A stretch of DNA of 64,000 nucleotides from Methylococcales bacterium (GTDB lineage: Bacteria > Pseudomonadota > Gammaproteobacteria > Methylococcales > Methylomonadaceae): positions 2,218,553 through 2,282,552 of the forward strand of contig JAUZSN010000002.1 of assembly GCA_030949405.1 (NCBI GenBank), read 5' to 3'. Both the position numbers and the translations under genes were made by a program. The notes beneath the pieces are model-generated. The model worked only from the letters and a program-made list of their open reading frames with translations, searched no databases and was not told the origin of the DNA. Positions 27,107 to 43,627 of this stretch are shown here, piece after piece (the stretch's first letter is position 1; each line of letters opens with the position of its first letter).

Positions 27107-29926
27107 ATGAGTGATTTATTAAAACTATTTCGAGAGTCTTCCGCTTTTTATGGCAGTAATGCTGTTTTTATTGAAGATATGTATGAACAATACCTGGAAA
27201 ACCCAGAATCTATTGAAGAAAGTTGGCGTATTAAATTCAGTCATTTACATCAGGGCATTACGGATATGCCGCACAGTCCTATTGTCGAACGGTTTGCAAA
27301 TTTAGCAGCATCGACCTCAAGTCCTTTGGTAAGGCTTCAAGGTTTTACAGAGCAAAGTGTTAAAAAACAGACCGCAGTGGCCCGATTAATTAATCATTAT
27401 CGTACCTGTGGACACCAAGCCGCAAATATCAACCCATTAGATAATCAACCCTCTAAGCCTATTGATTTAGATCCCGCTTATTATGGGTTATCTGAACCTG
27501 ATATGGAAACTATTTTTGATACAGGGACCTTACAAGGTGTTGATAAATTACCCTTACGAAAAATCATTACTATTTTAGAGGCAATCTATTGCGCTAAGAT
27601 AGGATTTGAGTATATGCATATTATTGATACTGAAATTAAACGGTGGCTTAAGAATCATTTAGAATCGCCTAGACCTAAAATGACTGTTGAAAAAAAGCAT
27701 TGGACGCTGAAACAATTGACTGCAGCGGAAGGGATTGAAAAATATTTACATCGACGTTATGTCGGACAAAAACGTTTTTCCTTAGAAGGGGGCGAATGTT
27801 TAATCCCTATTTTAGATGAACTGGTACAAAAAGCAGGGGAGCAACACGTTAATGAGCTTGTAATAGGGATGGCTCATCGAGGACGCTTAAATGTGCTTGT
27901 CAATGTTTTAGGTAAAAACCCCGCGACTTTATTTGGTGAATTTGAAGGAACAAGCACCTCATCACCCGGTGTATTAACGGGTGATGTTAAATATCACATG
28001 GGTTTTTCATCGGATATCGAAACGCGCGGCGGTGAAGTTCATTTGACACTTGCCTTTAACCCCTCTCATTTGGAAATTATTAATCCTGTGGTTGAAGGTT
28101 CGGTCAAGGCGCGTCAAGACAGGCGTGGGAAAGGTAAGGTGAATTCAGTGATCCCTATTTTAATTCATGGTGATGCGGCATTTTCAGGGCAAGGTATTGT
28201 TATGGAAACCTTGAATATGGCAGAAACTCGTGCATTTCATACAGGCGGGACGGTTCATATTGTAATTAATAATCAAATTGGATTTACCACCAGTCATCCT
28301 TCGGATGCACGCTCAACCTTATATTGTACTGATATTGCTAATATGGTCCAAGCCCCTATTTTTCATGTGAATGGGGATGATCCTGAAGCGGTACTGTATA
28401 TTACACAGTTAGCATTAGACTACCGAATGAAGTTTAATAAAGATGTCGTGATTGATTTAGTTTGTTATCGTCGTCTAGGTCACAATGAAGCGGATGAACC
28501 CGCGACAACACAACCTTTAATGTATCAAAAAATTCGTTCGCATCAGAGTGTTCGTGAACTTTATGTTGAGCAACTGATACAAGAAGAAGTTATTGATCTA
28601 GAATCGGCTAACGCGATGGCAGAGGAATATCAACAACAACTGGAACTCGGTTGCATTGTTTCAAGACCCGTTCTTGAAAATAGCACTTATAGTTATACGC
28701 GGCAATGGGATAAGTATTTAGATAAAGAATGGACGATAGCGTGTAAAACAGCGGTTTCATGGGATGTATTACGTTTTTGTAATGAACAAATGCAACGATT
28801 GCCCATCGGTGTTGAATTGCATTCACGCGTCGCTAAGGTTATGGAAAACCGTACAAAAATGGTTGCGGGGGCATTACCTGTTGATTGGGGTTGTGCTGAA
28901 AATTTAGCCTATGCCACCTTATTAATCGAAAAATATAATGTACGGTTGACAGGGCAAGATGTTGGACGAGGGACATTTTCACATCGTCATGCGATGCTGC
29001 ATAATCAACTCAATGATGACGTTTATATTCCTTTGCAGCATTTGAATGAAAATCAAGGGGATATGCAGCTTTATAACTCCTTGTTATCCGAGGCGGGGGT
29101 ATTAGGTTTTGAATACGGTTACAGTTCAACAGAACCCGAAACCCTAGTTATTTGGGAGGCACAGTTTGGTGATTTTGCAAATGGAGCGCAAGTGTTAATT
29201 GATCAGTTTATTAGCTCAGGTGAGGCGAAATGGGGGCGATTGAGTGGCTTGGTGATGTTATTGCCTCATGGATTTGAGGGGCAAGGGCCTGAGCATTCAT
29301 CAGCACGACTAGAACGATATTTGCAACTTTGTGCCTCACACAATATTCAAGTTTGTGTTCCAACGACACCCGCACAAATTTTTCATTTATTAAGAAGACA
29401 AATAAAACGCCTATACCGAAAACCTTTAATTATCATGAGTCCTAAAAGCTTATTGCGTCATAAATTAGCGGTTTCAACCTTAGAGCATTTAACAGAAAAT
29501 GAATTTTATCCTATTATTGGTGAGCAAAATAGTAAAATAAAGGTGAAGGAGGTAACTCGTGTGGTTTTTTGTTCAGGTAAAGTTTATTACGACTTAATTG
29601 AACAGCGAAATCAAGATGAACTAAAGTGTGTTGCTATTATTAGAATAGAACAGTTATACCCTTTTCCGAGTGAAGGCTTTCAGACAGAGTTACGTCGGTA
29701 TTCACATGTAAAGGATATTGTATGGTGCCAAGAAGAACCTAAAAATCAAGGGGCATGGTACCAATCTAAGCATCATTTTTTTGATAATCTACTTAGTGAT
29801 ATGGATGTGCTTTATTGTGGGCGTGAACCTTCGGCAGCCCCTGCTGTAGGAAGTTTTTCAGCGCATATTAAACAACAAAAAGAAGTGGTTAATCAGGCTC
29901 TTTATGGTCAAGAAGAAGGAAAATAA
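27107..29926 (+). CDS. sucA: 2-oxoglutarate dehydrogenase E1 component
   Basis: Thiamine-diphosphate E1 of the 2-oxoglutarate dehydrogenase complex, which oxidatively decarboxylates 2-oxoglutarate in the TCA cycle. It has 939 residues, the usual length. The N-terminal E2-binding segment ([20 protein letters not shown]) is followed by [46 protein letters not shown] and [14 protein letters not shown], which are cofactor and active-site regions. The transketolase-like C-terminal half is complete. It heads sucA-sucB-lpd, spaced tightly with sucB (2 bases). The E3 gene at the end of the set is damaged. Confidence 0.97.
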   Translation: MSDLLKLFRESSAFYGSNAVFIEDMYEQYLENPESIEESWRIKFSHLHQGITDMPHSPIVERFANLAASTSSPLVRLQGFTEQSVKKQTAVARLINHYRTCGHQAANINPLDNQPSKPIDLDPAYYGLSEPDMETIFDTGTLQGVDKLPLRKIITILEAIYCAKIGFEYMHIIDTEIKRWLKNHLESPRPKMTVEKKHWTLKQLTAAEGIEKYLHRRYVGQKRFSLEGGECLIPILDELVQKAGEQHVNELVIGMAHRGRLNVLVNVLGKNPATLFGEFEGTSTSSPGVLTGDVKYHMGFSSDIETRGGEVHLTLAFNPSHLEIINPVVEGSVKARQDRRGKGKVNSVIPILIHGDAAFSGQGIVMETLNMAETRAFHTGGTVHIVINNQIGFTTSHPSDARSTLYCTDIANMVQAPIFHVNGDDPEAVLYITQLALDYRMKFNKDVVIDLVCYRRLGHNEADEPATTQPLMYQKIRSHQSVRELYVEQLIQEEVIDLESANAMAEEYQQQLELGCIVSRPVLENSTYSYTRQWDKYLDKEWTIACKTAVSWDVLRFCNEQMQRLPIGVELHSRVAKVMENRTKMVAGALPVDWGCAENLAYATLLIEKYNVRLTGQDVGRGTFSHRHAMLHNQLNDDVYIPLQHLNENQGDMQLYNSLLSEAGVLGFEYGYSSTEPETLVIWEAQFGDFANGAQVLIDQFISSGEAKWGRLSGLVMLLPHGFEGQGPEHSSARLERYLQLCASHNIQVCVPTTPAQIFHLLRRQIKRLYRKPLIIMSPKSLLRHKLAVSTLEHLTENEFYPIIGEQNSKIKVKEVTRVVFCSGKVYYDLIEQRNQDELKCVAIIRIEQLYPFPSEGFQTELRRYSHVKDIVWCQEEPKNQGAWYQSKHHFFDNLLSDMDVLYCGREPSAAPAVGSFSAHIKQQKEVVNQALYGQEEGK

Positions 29927-29928
29927 AT

Positions 29929-31155
29929 ATGACAATCGAAATTTTAGTCCCTAATTTACCCGAATCGGTTGCTGATGCAACGGTCGCTGCATGGCATAAA
30001 AAAGAAGGGGACTTTGTTGAAAAATATGAAAATTTAGTTGATCTTGAAACAGACAAAGTAGTTTTAGAAGTACCTGCCTCTGAATCAGGTATTTTAACTG
30101 AAATTAAAGCCGTTGAAGGTTCGATCGTACTTTCAAATGATGTACTGGCAAGGGTAACCCCCTCAGAGGCTGGCGAAAATTTAGCGAAAGTCCCTGATGA
30201 AATTAATCGTAATGAGGTTAATGATGCCGCATTAAGTCCTGCTGTTAGACGATTAATTCATGAACACCATTTAAACCCTGATGAAATAACAGGGACAGGT
30301 AAGCAGGGACGAATTACTAAAACCGATGTATTAGATTTTTTAAATCAACAGAAAACAGCGGAACGTCCCCCTGAAACGGTAAAAACTGAAATTAAGAAAT
30401 CCATTAAAGAAGAGGCGGTATCGCCAAAGGCTGTGATTCCTCCACAAGAGGGCTTGCGTCCAGAGCAGCGTGTTCCGATGACACGTTTGCGTGCAAAAGT
30501 CGCTGAACGTTTACTTCAGGCTCAACAAAATTCAGCCATGCTAACCACCTTTAATGATGTGGATATGAAAGCTGTCATTGATTTACGTCTGCAATATAAA
30601 GATCGTTTTCAACAAAAGCATGATGTTAAATTAGGCTTTATGTCATTTTTTGTCAAAGCAGCTCTTGAAGCGTTAAAACGTTTTCCAGCAATTAATGCAT
30701 CAATAGATGGTAATGATATTATTTATCATGGTTACTATGACATCGGAATTGCGGTAACAACCCCGCGTGGCTTGATTGTCCCCGTTGTAAAGGATGCGGA
30801 TCATCTTGATTTTGCAGGTATTGAAAAAAGTATTACTAATTTTGGGAAAAAGGCGCGAGAAGGTTCTTTGAGTTATGACGATTTAACAGGCGGAACATTT
30901 ACGATTACCAATGGAGGTATTTTTGGATCAATGCTATCAACGCCCATTCTTAACCCGCCCCAGTGTGCTATTTTAGGGATGCATACCATCAAGGAAAGAC
31001 CTGTCGTTGAAAAGGGGGAAATTGTTATTAGACCCATTATGTACTTAGCATTATCTTATGATCATCGTTTGGTCGATGGGAGTGAAGCCGTACAATTTTT
31101 AGTGACCATTAAGGAGTGTTTAGAATCCCCTGCTCATTTATTGCTTAATATTTAA
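29929..31155 (+). CDS. sucB: Dihydrolipoyl succinyltransferase (E2) of 2-oxoglutarate dehydrogenase
   Basis: The E2 core moves succinyl groups from lipoyl-lysine to CoA. It has 408 residues and one lipoyl domain with the modified Lys43 in [11 protein letters not shown] peripheral subunit-binding domain lies at about 102-140 ([20 protein letters not shown]). The catalytic acyltransferase domain has the His-Asp signature [12 protein letters not shown] near the end. It has an AAGGA ribosome site and starts 2 bases after sucA. It looks intact. Confidence 0.97.
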   Translation: MTIEILVPNLPESVADATVAAWHKKEGDFVEKYENLVDLETDKVVLEVPASESGILTEIKAVEGSIVLSNDVLARVTPSEAGENLAKVPDEINRNEVNDAALSPAVRRLIHEHHLNPDEITGTGKQGRITKTDVLDFLNQQKTAERPPETVKTEIKKSIKEEAVSPKAVIPPQEGLRPEQRVPMTRLRAKVAERLLQAQQNSAMLTTFNDVDMKAVIDLRLQYKDRFQQKHDVKLGFMSFFVKAALEALKRFPAINASIDGNDIIYHGYYDIGIAVTTPRGLIVPVVKDADHLDFAGIEKSITNFGKKAREGSLSYDDLTGGTFTITNGGIFGSMLSTPILNPPQCAILGMHTIKERPVVEKGEIVIRPIMYLALSYDHRLVDGSEAVQFLVTIKECLESPAHLLLNI

Positions 31156-31178
31156 CTCTCATTAACCATAGGAATTAA

Positions 31179-32626
<1,448 letters not shown>

Positions 32627-32807
32627 AAGAAAATATAGCTATTTATTAGGTTATCAATACAGATTTTTAAAAAAATAACCTCTTTATTCTAGGCTAATAC
32701 AGCAGAAATGGATGGGGGTTATAAAAATTATAAATAAGGTTAGTGATTGAATTTTAAAGAGTAAATGTTATATTTGCTATTTTTTAGGAAAAAAATAAAT
32801 AAAAAAA

Positions 32808-32835
32808 TTGACGAAAAGAAAAGAGACTGTATAAT
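32808..32835 (+). promoter_or_regulatory. rRNA promoter P1
   Basis: TTGACG (32808-32813) and TATAAT (32830-32835) are separated by 16 bases, a near-consensus sigma-70 promoter. The region upstream is A-rich and may act as an UP element. Confidence 0.85.
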
Positions 32836-32901
32836 ACGCCTTTCTTTCAGCAACACACCGTTTCGGGAAGAAATTAAGGAAAAAGAATTTTCAACAAGGT
32901 G

Positions 32902-32929
32902 TTGACAGAAACGAACATTAAGTTATAAT
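32902..32929 (+). promoter_or_regulatory. rRNA promoter P2
   Basis: Full-consensus TTGACA (32902-32907) and TATAAT (32924-32929) with 16-base spacing, about 245 bases before the 16S gene. Confidence 0.88.
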
Positions 32930-32990
32930 GGTCGGCTCACTAAGGAGAGTTAATTAACTCTTTAAAGTGATTAAGAACTTCGGTTCTTAC

Positions 32991-33000
32991 GCTCTTTAAC
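32991..33000 (+). promoter_or_regulatory. boxA-like antitermination element
   Basis: GCTCTTTAAC resembles the boxA element of rRNA leaders. It lies about 60 bases downstream of promoter P2, as in other gammaproteobacterial rrn operons. Confidence 0.6.
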
Positions 33001-33174
33001 AAGTAAATCGAAATAATTTGTGTGGGTACTTGTGTTTGAATATTAAGTTTGTAAAAAATATTCGAGACAGTATTTACACTAAACAATCATTCATTTGAAT
33101 GTTTACGTTTAATTCTGAATCGAGTCAAGATTTTTTGGTTGGTTTATCTTTATAAAATCAACCAATGCACGTTT

Positions 33175-34713
<1,539 letters not shown>

Positions 34714-34779
34714 CAAAATGACTTATGTTAAGCATGAGTACTCACAACAAATTATTTCGGTTTAAAGCAACAGACGATT

Positions 34780-34856
<77 letters not shown>

Positions 34857-34903
34857 ATTAATACTTTTCTAAGATAAAGACTTGTCTTAGGAATTTTGAT
34901 ATT

Positions 34904-34979
34904 GGGGCTATAGCTCAGCTGGGAGAGCACCTGCCTTGCACGCAGGGGGTCTGCGGTTCGATCCCGCATAGCTCCACCA
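34904..34979 (+). tRNA. tRNA-Ala (TGC anticodon)
   Basis: 76 bases including CCA. Acceptor stem GGGGCTA / TAGCTCC (with a terminal G-C/G-T mix), anticodon loop TTGCACG (TGC) and T loop TTCGATC. It lies in the spacer after tRNA-Ile, the usual order. Confidence 0.97.
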
Positions 34980-35235
34980 TTTCTATAAGATTTTGTAGGT
35001 TAAGATTTTATAGAATTGGTAACTTTGGTTATTAATAAGCTCTTTAAAAATTTGGAAATCTGTAACTATAGTGTTTATCTTTATTATAACGATAAATATT
35101 TTAAAACGAGTTAAACAATGGATTAATTTTTATAATTAAACTGTTGAATAATGAGTTCTCAAGCAGAAAAAAGCGAAAATGTTAGCGAACCCATATAACG
35201 TTAAATAAGCCTTAACAGACTTATTGGGGTTATAT

Positions 35236-38144
<2,909 letters not shown>

Positions 38145-38279
38145 TATAACACCCAATCAGTTTGGGTCGTTATTGGAAGTTAACATGCTTTTAAAGCGAA
38201 GAGAATTGATACAGATTTCCAACTCAATGCAACAGAGCTGCATTGATTGATAATAAGTGAGTTACTTATTACACCAAAT

Positions 38280-38398
38280 TGCTTGGTGACCATAGCGAGA
38301 GTGAACCACCTGATCCCATCCCGAACTCAGAAGTGAAACCTCTTAGCGCCGATGATAGTGTGGCAGGTTGCCATGTGAAAGTAGGGAATTGCCAAGCT
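38280..38398 (+). rRNA. rrf: 5S ribosomal RNA
   Basis: About 119 bases, from TGCTTGGTGACCATAGCGAG to GGAATTGCCAAGCT; the two ends pair. The typical CCCATCCCGAACTCAGAAGT block is present. The ends are set by pairing and could shift by one or two bases. Confidence 0.96.
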
Positions 38399-38405
38399 TA
38401 AATTT

Positions 38406-38440
38406 AAAAAACCGTTTACGAAAGTAAACGGTTTTTTTTT
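38406..38440 (+). terminator. Rho-independent terminator of the rRNA operon
   Basis: AAAACCGTTTAC pairs with GTAAACGGTTTT across a GAAA loop and runs into a T tract at 38432-38440. It lies 8 bases after 5S. Confidence 0.93.
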
Positions 38441-38512
38441 GCTTAGAATTTATTGACAGGGAAGAAAAGTTAGATAGAATATAGAATTATTCAATATAAT
38501 TAGGAAAATAAC

Positions 38513-38821
38513 ATGAAAAAGATATTTCTATTACTAGCATTATTTTCAGCAAATGTATTTGCAACCCCTGTTAACGTAAATACCGCCGATGCACAAACCA
38601 TTGCAAGCTCATTAAATGGTATTGGAGAGAAAAAAGCCCAAGCGATTATTGAGTATCGTGAAAAAAATGGGGATTTTAAAACGATAGATTCGTTAACGGA
38701 AGTGGCGGGTATTGGTGCTAAAACAGTTGAAAAAAATAAAGAAGATATTTTATTAACTGATAAAGTTGAAAAAGAGGTGAAAACTCAAGTTAAAAAACCA
38801 GAAGCTAAAGAGAAAAAATAG
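38513..38821 (+). CDS. ComEA-like helix-hairpin-helix protein
   Basis: A 102-residue exported protein with a signal peptide (MKKIFLLLALFSANVFA) and a helix-hairpin-helix repeat pair: VNVNTADAQTIASSLNGIGEK, then FKTIDSLTEVAGIGAKTVEKN. This is the ComEA DNA-binding domain. A Lys/Glu-rich tail follows. Such small proteins bind DNA in the periplasm during uptake, but no other competence gene is nearby. A short hairpin with a T run (about 38833-38871) follows. Confidence 0.88.
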   Translation: MKKIFLLLALFSANVFATPVNVNTADAQTIASSLNGIGEKKAQAIIEYREKNGDFKTIDSLTEVAGIGAKTVEKNKEDILLTDKVEKEVKTQVKKPEAKEKK

Positions 38822-38832
38822 ATATTAACCTT

Positions 38833-38871
38833 GAAAAAAACCGATTATATAATGAATGTAATTGGTTTTTT
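38833..38871 (+). terminator. Probable terminator after the comEA-like gene
   Basis: AAAAACCGATTA pairs with TAATTGGTTTTT across an AT loop and ends in a T7 run. The stem includes a G-T pair. Confidence 0.65.
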
Positions 38872-39551
38872 TATTGATAATCGACATTCCATCCCCCATT
38901 TGTCAGAAGTTAGAGTTTTTTCGGTACAAATAGCGACACGTTAGCGATATTATAGGTAACAGGAGTAAAAGCTTCCGATTGCAATATTGGATATTTAGAA
39001 GTAATACTAGCTTGCCTATATTTATTTCCTCAGAAGATGATAAATAGCTAGATGAAACAGTGACAGGCCTTAGCTTATAAAGGGTTGCTCTTAAATTTAT
39101 TTTTATGCTCAAATGAGTCTATTACATAGTAAATATAATAATTTTTTTACTAAATGGGCTGCGGAATGTGGGTGATAAATTATATTTGGTATTGAAACTG
39201 AAATTTCAGCATTACTATTAAACCAAACATTGCATTACTTTCACAAAATGTCAAATTATTCCCTCGATTTATCTTTATATCAAAAAATTTAACTATTTTA
39301 GAAAATATATTAGGAAAAAAACATCCTAGTGTTATGCACTTATGACTTGAACTCAGGAAAGAATAAATTTCTGAGTTCTACTAAATAAACACCTCTTCCT
39401 ATCAATCGCTGGTTTTCTGTATTAATTATCATTAAAAGTTAACTTAGCTCCTGTTATTTATGGATTAAAAAATCAAATTAGTAAAAATGTAGTGTTTTGT
39501 CGCATGATAATGCTATAACCTGTTTAGTTATTTTTTAATGAAGGCGAAACG
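38872..39551. other. Long non-coding stretch with a decayed TPR fragment
   Basis: About 680 bases with no real gene. Around 39266-39345 the two forward frames read LYQK, then NLTILENILGKKHPSVM before a stop, closely like the TPR protein at 46368 (LYQQALKIDEKALGKKHPAV). The frame change falls at an A6 run. The rest is AT-rich and unassigned. Confidence 0.45.
39266..39345 (+). pseudogene. Relic of a TPR-protein gene
   Basis: Roughly 26 codons of tetratricopeptide-like sequence split by a frameshift at the A6 run near 39282-39287, ending at a TGA at 39343-39345. It resembles the ALGKKHPAV repeats of the TPR gene at 46368-47030. Only one repeat survives, so the assignment is tentative. Confidence 0.4.
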
Positions 39552-41237
39552 TTGACTAAAAAACATTTAGATTGGGTGGTCTTAACCATTTTAGCGATTG
39601 GCGCAGGCTGTGGTTTGGTCTATGAATATTTATTATCACATTATGCGGGCCGTATTTTAGGCGCGGTTGAAGAGGCTATCTTCGGCATTATTTCGGTGAT
39701 GATGATTTTTATGGGAATCGGCTCTTTTTTAGCACGCCATATTAAAAACCCTTTTGCAGGGTTTGCATGGTTAGAATTGTTACTTGCTTTCGTCGGAGCA
39801 AGTAGTGTGTTATTAATTGGGGGAATTTTTTCCTTATCCCATTTATTTCCCGCGCTTTTAGCTGAAACCTTTGCATTACCGCCTGATTTAATTCCTAAAG
39901 GGGGCGTTATTCAAACCATTGAATCACTTGCTCGCGGAACGCCTTATGTCGTTGCCGCGTTATTAGGCGGGTTAATTGGAATGGAAATTCCTCTAATCGG
40001 TGAAATTCGTAGCCAGTTACATGCAGACCAGTTAAAAAATAATGCAGGGTCTATTTATGGTATTGATTATTTAGGCGCGGGAGTCGGTGCCTTTTTGTGG
40101 GTATTTTTAATGCTCTCATTGGAAGTTTCACTCGCAGGCGCATTAACGGCCTCGGTTAATTTATTTATTGGGGCGGTCTTTTTTTATTTATTTAAAGATA
40201 AAATTCCTTCAGCCCCTTATTTACTCTTAGCCCATGCCGTTGTTGCATTATGGGTCTTACAAATTTTTACCTATGGTGCAAATTGGTCAGCAACGATGGA
40301 AGATATGTTGTACCAAGATAAAGTTATTTATCGTACCAATACTCGTTATCAACATTTAGTCATTAGTGAGCGTTTAACCGATCCTACTAAACCTAGTGTG
40401 TTAACTTTTTTTATTAATGGTCGAACACAATTTGCCAGTAATGATGAGCATATTTATCATTCGATGCTGACCTATCCCGCGCTTGCAGCGTCTGCACGAC
40501 AAGATAAAATTTTAATTATTGGGGGAGGTGATGGCTTAGCCTTACGCGATATATTACGCTGGAACCCTCAACATGTACTATTATTAGACTTAGATCATGA
40601 ATTAGTGGCTTTATTTAAAACGCCCAAAATAGAACAGGGAAACGTTATTAATCAACGCTTATTGGAGGCCAATAAAGGGTCGTTTAACGATAAGCGAGTA
40701 AAAACAAAGTTTGGGGATGCTTTTGTCAGTATTAATCAATTAATTAGAGAAAATAAATTGTTTGATACCATTATTATTGACTTACCTGATCCTAATCATC
40801 CTGATTTAAATAAACTGTATAGTACGCGATTTTATCATAAGGTTTTCAATCTATTAGCAGGCGATGGGGCAATGGTAGTACAATCAACCAGCCCTTACCA
40901 TGCGAAAAATACGTTTATTAGTATTGGTAAAACGATTAAATATGCGGGGTTTGCTCACGTACAGCAATATCATCATAATGTCCCTTCATTTGGGGAGTGG
41001 GGGTTTACCATTGCGACTAAAAATGGGCAATCTGCAAAACAACGACTGCAACAACTAGATACCTTAAAAGTGGACGATGGTTGGATAACACAGGCATTAA
41101 TGTTAGCGGCATTTGAATTTGGTAAAAATTTTTATCAACAAGCAGAATCGGTAAAAATTAATCGTTTAGGCTCTATGGTGGCGTATCAATACCATCGTAG
41201 TGATTGGCAAAAAGAAATGGGATTGTATCAACAATAA
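39552..41237 (+). CDS. Membrane-bound spermidine synthase-like protein
   Basis: A 561-residue protein with about seven N-terminal membrane helices (about 10-235) joined to a spermidine synthase-like methyltransferase-fold domain (about 270-500). The core motifs are FINGRTQFASNDEHIYHSML, IIGGGDGLALRDILRW and TIIIDLPDPNHPDLNKLYS. A TTG start (39552) has AAGG 7 bases before it and reads MTKKHLDW. It is the first gene of a five-gene cluster of membrane and envelope proteins that partly matches the E. coli yjfIJKLMC idea (polyamine enzyme near a DUF350 protein). Its substrate is not proven to be polyamine. Confidence 0.85.
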   Translation: MTKKHLDWVVLTILAIGAGCGLVYEYLLSHYAGRILGAVEEAIFGIISVMMIFMGIGSFLARHIKNPFAGFAWLELLLAFVGASSVLLIGGIFSLSHLFPALLAETFALPPDLIPKGGVIQTIESLARGTPYVVAALLGGLIGMEIPLIGEIRSQLHADQLKNNAGSIYGIDYLGAGVGAFLWVFLMLSLEVSLAGALTASVNLFIGAVFFYLFKDKIPSAPYLLLAHAVVALWVLQIFTYGANWSATMEDMLYQDKVIYRTNTRYQHLVISERLTDPTKPSVLTFFINGRTQFASNDEHIYHSMLTYPALAASARQDKILIIGGGDGLALRDILRWNPQHVLLLDLDHELVALFKTPKIEQGNVINQRLLEANKGSFNDKRVKTKFGDAFVSINQLIRENKLFDTIIIDLPDPNHPDLNKLYSTRFYHKVFNLLAGDGAMVVQSTSPYHAKNTFISIGKTIKYAGFAHVQQYHHNVPSFGEWGFTIATKNGQSAKQRLQQLDTLKVDDGWITQALMLAAFEFGKNFYQQAESVKINRLGSMVAYQYHRSDWQKEMGLYQQ

Positions 41238-41254
41238 ACTAAGAGGGGAAAATT

Positions 41255-41902
41255 ATGGGGTTATTTGATCGTTTTAAACAAAAAGAACCTGTCGCAAGAA
41301 AACTAGACCATCCACGCGATTTATTATTGGGCGATATGGTTGAGTTTGCTTTAATGTCTCAAGCAGATTTAAGCCATTGTAGCTTTCAAGTTGATAAAAT
41401 TTGGACGCTTGATTTAGGCGGGGATAAACACAAACGTATTTATTGCCAGCTTAATGATGTTGGGCGTAAAATTCGCTTGCGTACGGTGGATAATGACACC
41501 GTTGAACTTGGTTTAGAAGTTTATCCTGAAACCTTATTAGAGGTTTTTTCAGAAGAGGCTATTAGTGATATTCTAAACCCAGAATCAGGGGTTAATCATC
41601 AGCTTAAACTTAATGTCGCTCTCGATAAAGTTCCTAAAGAACTGACAGGCTGGCTGGCTGAAAATTATCGTCAAGAAGGATTTGAAATAGCCTATCTTTA
41701 TGACGATGATTATCGTCATAAATCCTTACCTGAAACTGAAGATGAAGGGGAAGAAGGTTGTGATTTTGCGTGGTTGATTTCAGATGATCGTCAATATTCA
41801 GTAGAGTTTCGCGTTTTTGATGGCGGACGTACCAAAGTACATTTATGCGCGCAAATTCCTTTGCGAAAAATAGACACGTTATGGCCTGCTAAACACGATT
41901 AG
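41255..41902 (+). CDS. Unknown cytosolic protein, DUF4178/DUF2491-like candidate
   Basis: A 215-residue soluble acidic protein. The segment LLLGDMVEFAL ... DKIWTLDLGG ... IYCQLNDVGRKIRLRTVD resembles DUF4178 or YjfK (DUF2491)-type proteins that travel with DUF350 and polyamine genes. I am not certain which family it is. It lies 17 bases after the spermidine synthase-like gene, and the channel gene begins at the next base after its stop, so the three are surely one transcript. Confidence 0.5.
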   Translation: MGLFDRFKQKEPVARKLDHPRDLLLGDMVEFALMSQADLSHCSFQVDKIWTLDLGGDKHKRIYCQLNDVGRKIRLRTVDNDTVELGLEVYPETLLEVFSEEAISDILNPESGVNHQLKLNVALDKVPKELTGWLAENYRQEGFEIAYLYDDDYRHKSLPETEDEGEEGCDFAWLISDDRQYSVEFRVFDGGRTKVHLCAQIPLRKIDTLWPAKHD

Positions 41903-42508
41903 ATGATGATTTTTCAACGTTATTTTAATTGGCGACGTAATGCTAAATTATCATTCGAGGAAGATGTTTTAAAGCTATCATTATTACGTGCGACGGTATT
42001 ATTATTTGTTATTATTAGTGTTCATGTTTATTTGATGGGCGTGTTTGAAGGGTTTAGTTGGCAAGATGGCTTGTGGTTAACTTTTACAACCCTTTCAACA
42101 ACAGGCTATGGTGATATTAGTGCCAGTACCTCAGAAGGTAAAATAGCAACGGTTCTCTTATTATATTTAGGGGGCATTTTTATTTTGGCTAAAACGGCCG
42201 GCGATTATTTTGAATATCGTGCGAGCATTCGTTTTAAGAAAATACGCGGTTTTTGGAAATGGTCTATGTCAAATCATATTTTAATTATCAACACCCCGTC
42301 ACAGCAAGGTGAACAATTTTTTGTCCGTCTACTTAAAAATTTACACAATAGCGGGATGCAAGGACACACGGTACAAATTTTAACAACGCGCTTTCCAGAC
42401 GGTTTACCGAGTCGATTGTCAAAAATGTCAGGCCTCATTCATTATACGGGCAGTGGTACAAATTATGATGATTTACAGGCGGTGAATGTAGAGCAAGCTA
42501 AGTATATT
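41903..42508 (+). pseudogene. K+ channel-like protein, 5' part, interrupted by IS copy 2
   Basis: The first 202 residues of a two-helix ion channel: cytoplasmic N-terminus, helix LLRATVLLFVIISVHVYLM, pore with the filter FTTLSTTGYGDISAS and a second helix (KIATVLLLYLGGIFILA). A TrkA/RCK-like nucleotide-binding domain then begins (NHILIINTPSQQGEQFFVRL). The IS enters after codon 202 (Ile), and its sequence adds RLVL and a stop. The rest of the domain is at 43628-44146. Joining the two parts at one copy of the ATT target gives a continuous frame of about 373 residues. Confidence 0.9.
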
Positions 42509-42530
42509 AGACTTGTTCTTTAAGAAGAAG

Positions 42531-43459
42531 TTAATATATCATGTTAAAATTCCATAGGATAGCCGCTAAAAAAGAAAATAAATCTTTTACACCTTCTTTT
42601 TTATTTCTAAACTTGTCAACTAGGCATCTATATCTTTTCATTCCACCGATTACATGCTCAACAATGACTCTTTCACGACTCATCTCTTTGTTTTCTTTTT
42701 TTTGATTTTCTGTTAATGTTGGGTTTGGATTATGCTTAGATTTATTTGGTTTTTTATGAGGAATATTTACCGAATTAGTTTTATATTCATTATTAAACCC
42801 CAAATAACCTAAATCAATAAATATATTAAAATTACTAAACCAATTTAATTCTGGATTAAATTCTTTTTTAAACATTCCATAATCATGATTTTTACCTGGA
42901 AAACTAACCCCAATATATAAAATTAAATGACCTAAAGAAGCTATAGTGGTATTTTTAATTGTATGCTGTTTTTTTTACCACTGTAAAATTCATTTTGTTC
43001 TTCATAGTCACTAGGGCGTTGTACAGCACGCTCTGTAGCATCTATTATCAATGTTTGAACTCCGCCAAAAGCCTGCTGCATTTCTTCAGGGGTTGAAAAA
43101 CTTGTTGCAGGTAAAACATTAAATATATCTAACGTCTTTATTAAAATTGGAAATAATTTGTATACATGAGTATGGGCGCATGATTTATTCATATTAAAAG
43201 AAAACCCTAAGTGATCGAAAGTAGAATAGCACTTCATATAATTTAATATAAATAATAATTTGTCTGCGGGTTTTTTTAATGTGCTATCTAAACCACTACC
43301 GTATTTTCTTTCTTTATTTTCATGTTTTTCTTTTTGATCTTCAATAAGGGTCTTTTCAAATAGAGATAATAGTAAAATAAAATGTTCTGTTTTTAATCCT
43401 GTTAAAGCTCTTAACTGTCTATCATCATAAATTCTTGGTAAAATTTCTTTTATTTTCAT
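42531..43459 (-). CDS. IS5-family DDE transposase, made by -1 frameshift
   Basis: The first frame (43459-42941, 172 aa) holds the helix-turn-helix (FDHLGFSFNMNKSCAHTHVY) and the first catalytic Asp (LIIDATERAVQRP). The second frame continues from the slippery site A_AAA_AAC (42974-42968) with SGKKKQHTIKNTTIASLGHL, the second Asp (NIFIDLGYLG) and the Glu (RERVIVEHVIGGMKRY). A -1 slip yields about 309 residues without stops. The frame layout is the same in both IS copies up to the slip. The frameshift is inferred from sequence only. Confidence 0.85.
42968..42974 (-). other. Slippery heptamer A_AAA_AAC in IS copy 2
   Basis: On the minus strand the bases read A AAA AAC in the zero frame of the first transposase frame. 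It is the same signal as in copy 1 (18202-18208), embedded in an A8 run. Confidence 0.6.
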
Positions 43460-43627
43460 GTTATACTTTGATTTTTATTTTTTATAGAAATTTATTATAA
43501 AGCTTATTTATTATTTTTAATAATTTAATTTAAAGTTTATTTATTAGGCTGTATCAACTGATTGTGAATGTTATCAAGTATATATAAGCAATTGATTTTA
43601 ATATATTTTATTTAGAAGAACAAGTCT

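Larger units (their letters stand above)
32627..33174. other. Intergenic and leader region of the rRNA operon
   Basis: About 550 bases with no gene. It contains tandem promoters at 32808 and 32902, a small hairpin (TAAGAACTTCGGTTCTTA, 32971-32988) and a boxA-like GCTCTTTAAC at 32991-33000. The 16S processing leader follows. The part before 32800 has weak hairpins and no clear signal. Confidence 0.7.
42509..43627 (-). mobile_element. IS5-family insertion sequence, copy 2 (intact)
   Basis: A 1119-bp element inserted in the channel gene. It has the same 12-bp terminal inverted repeats (AGACTTGTTCTT / AAGAACAAGTCT) as copy 1 and a 3-bp ATT target duplication (42506-42508 and 43628-43630). It lies antisense to the channel gene. 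It differs from copy 1 by very few bases, so the two moved recently. Copy 2 keeps the two bases lost from copy 1. Confidence 0.95.
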
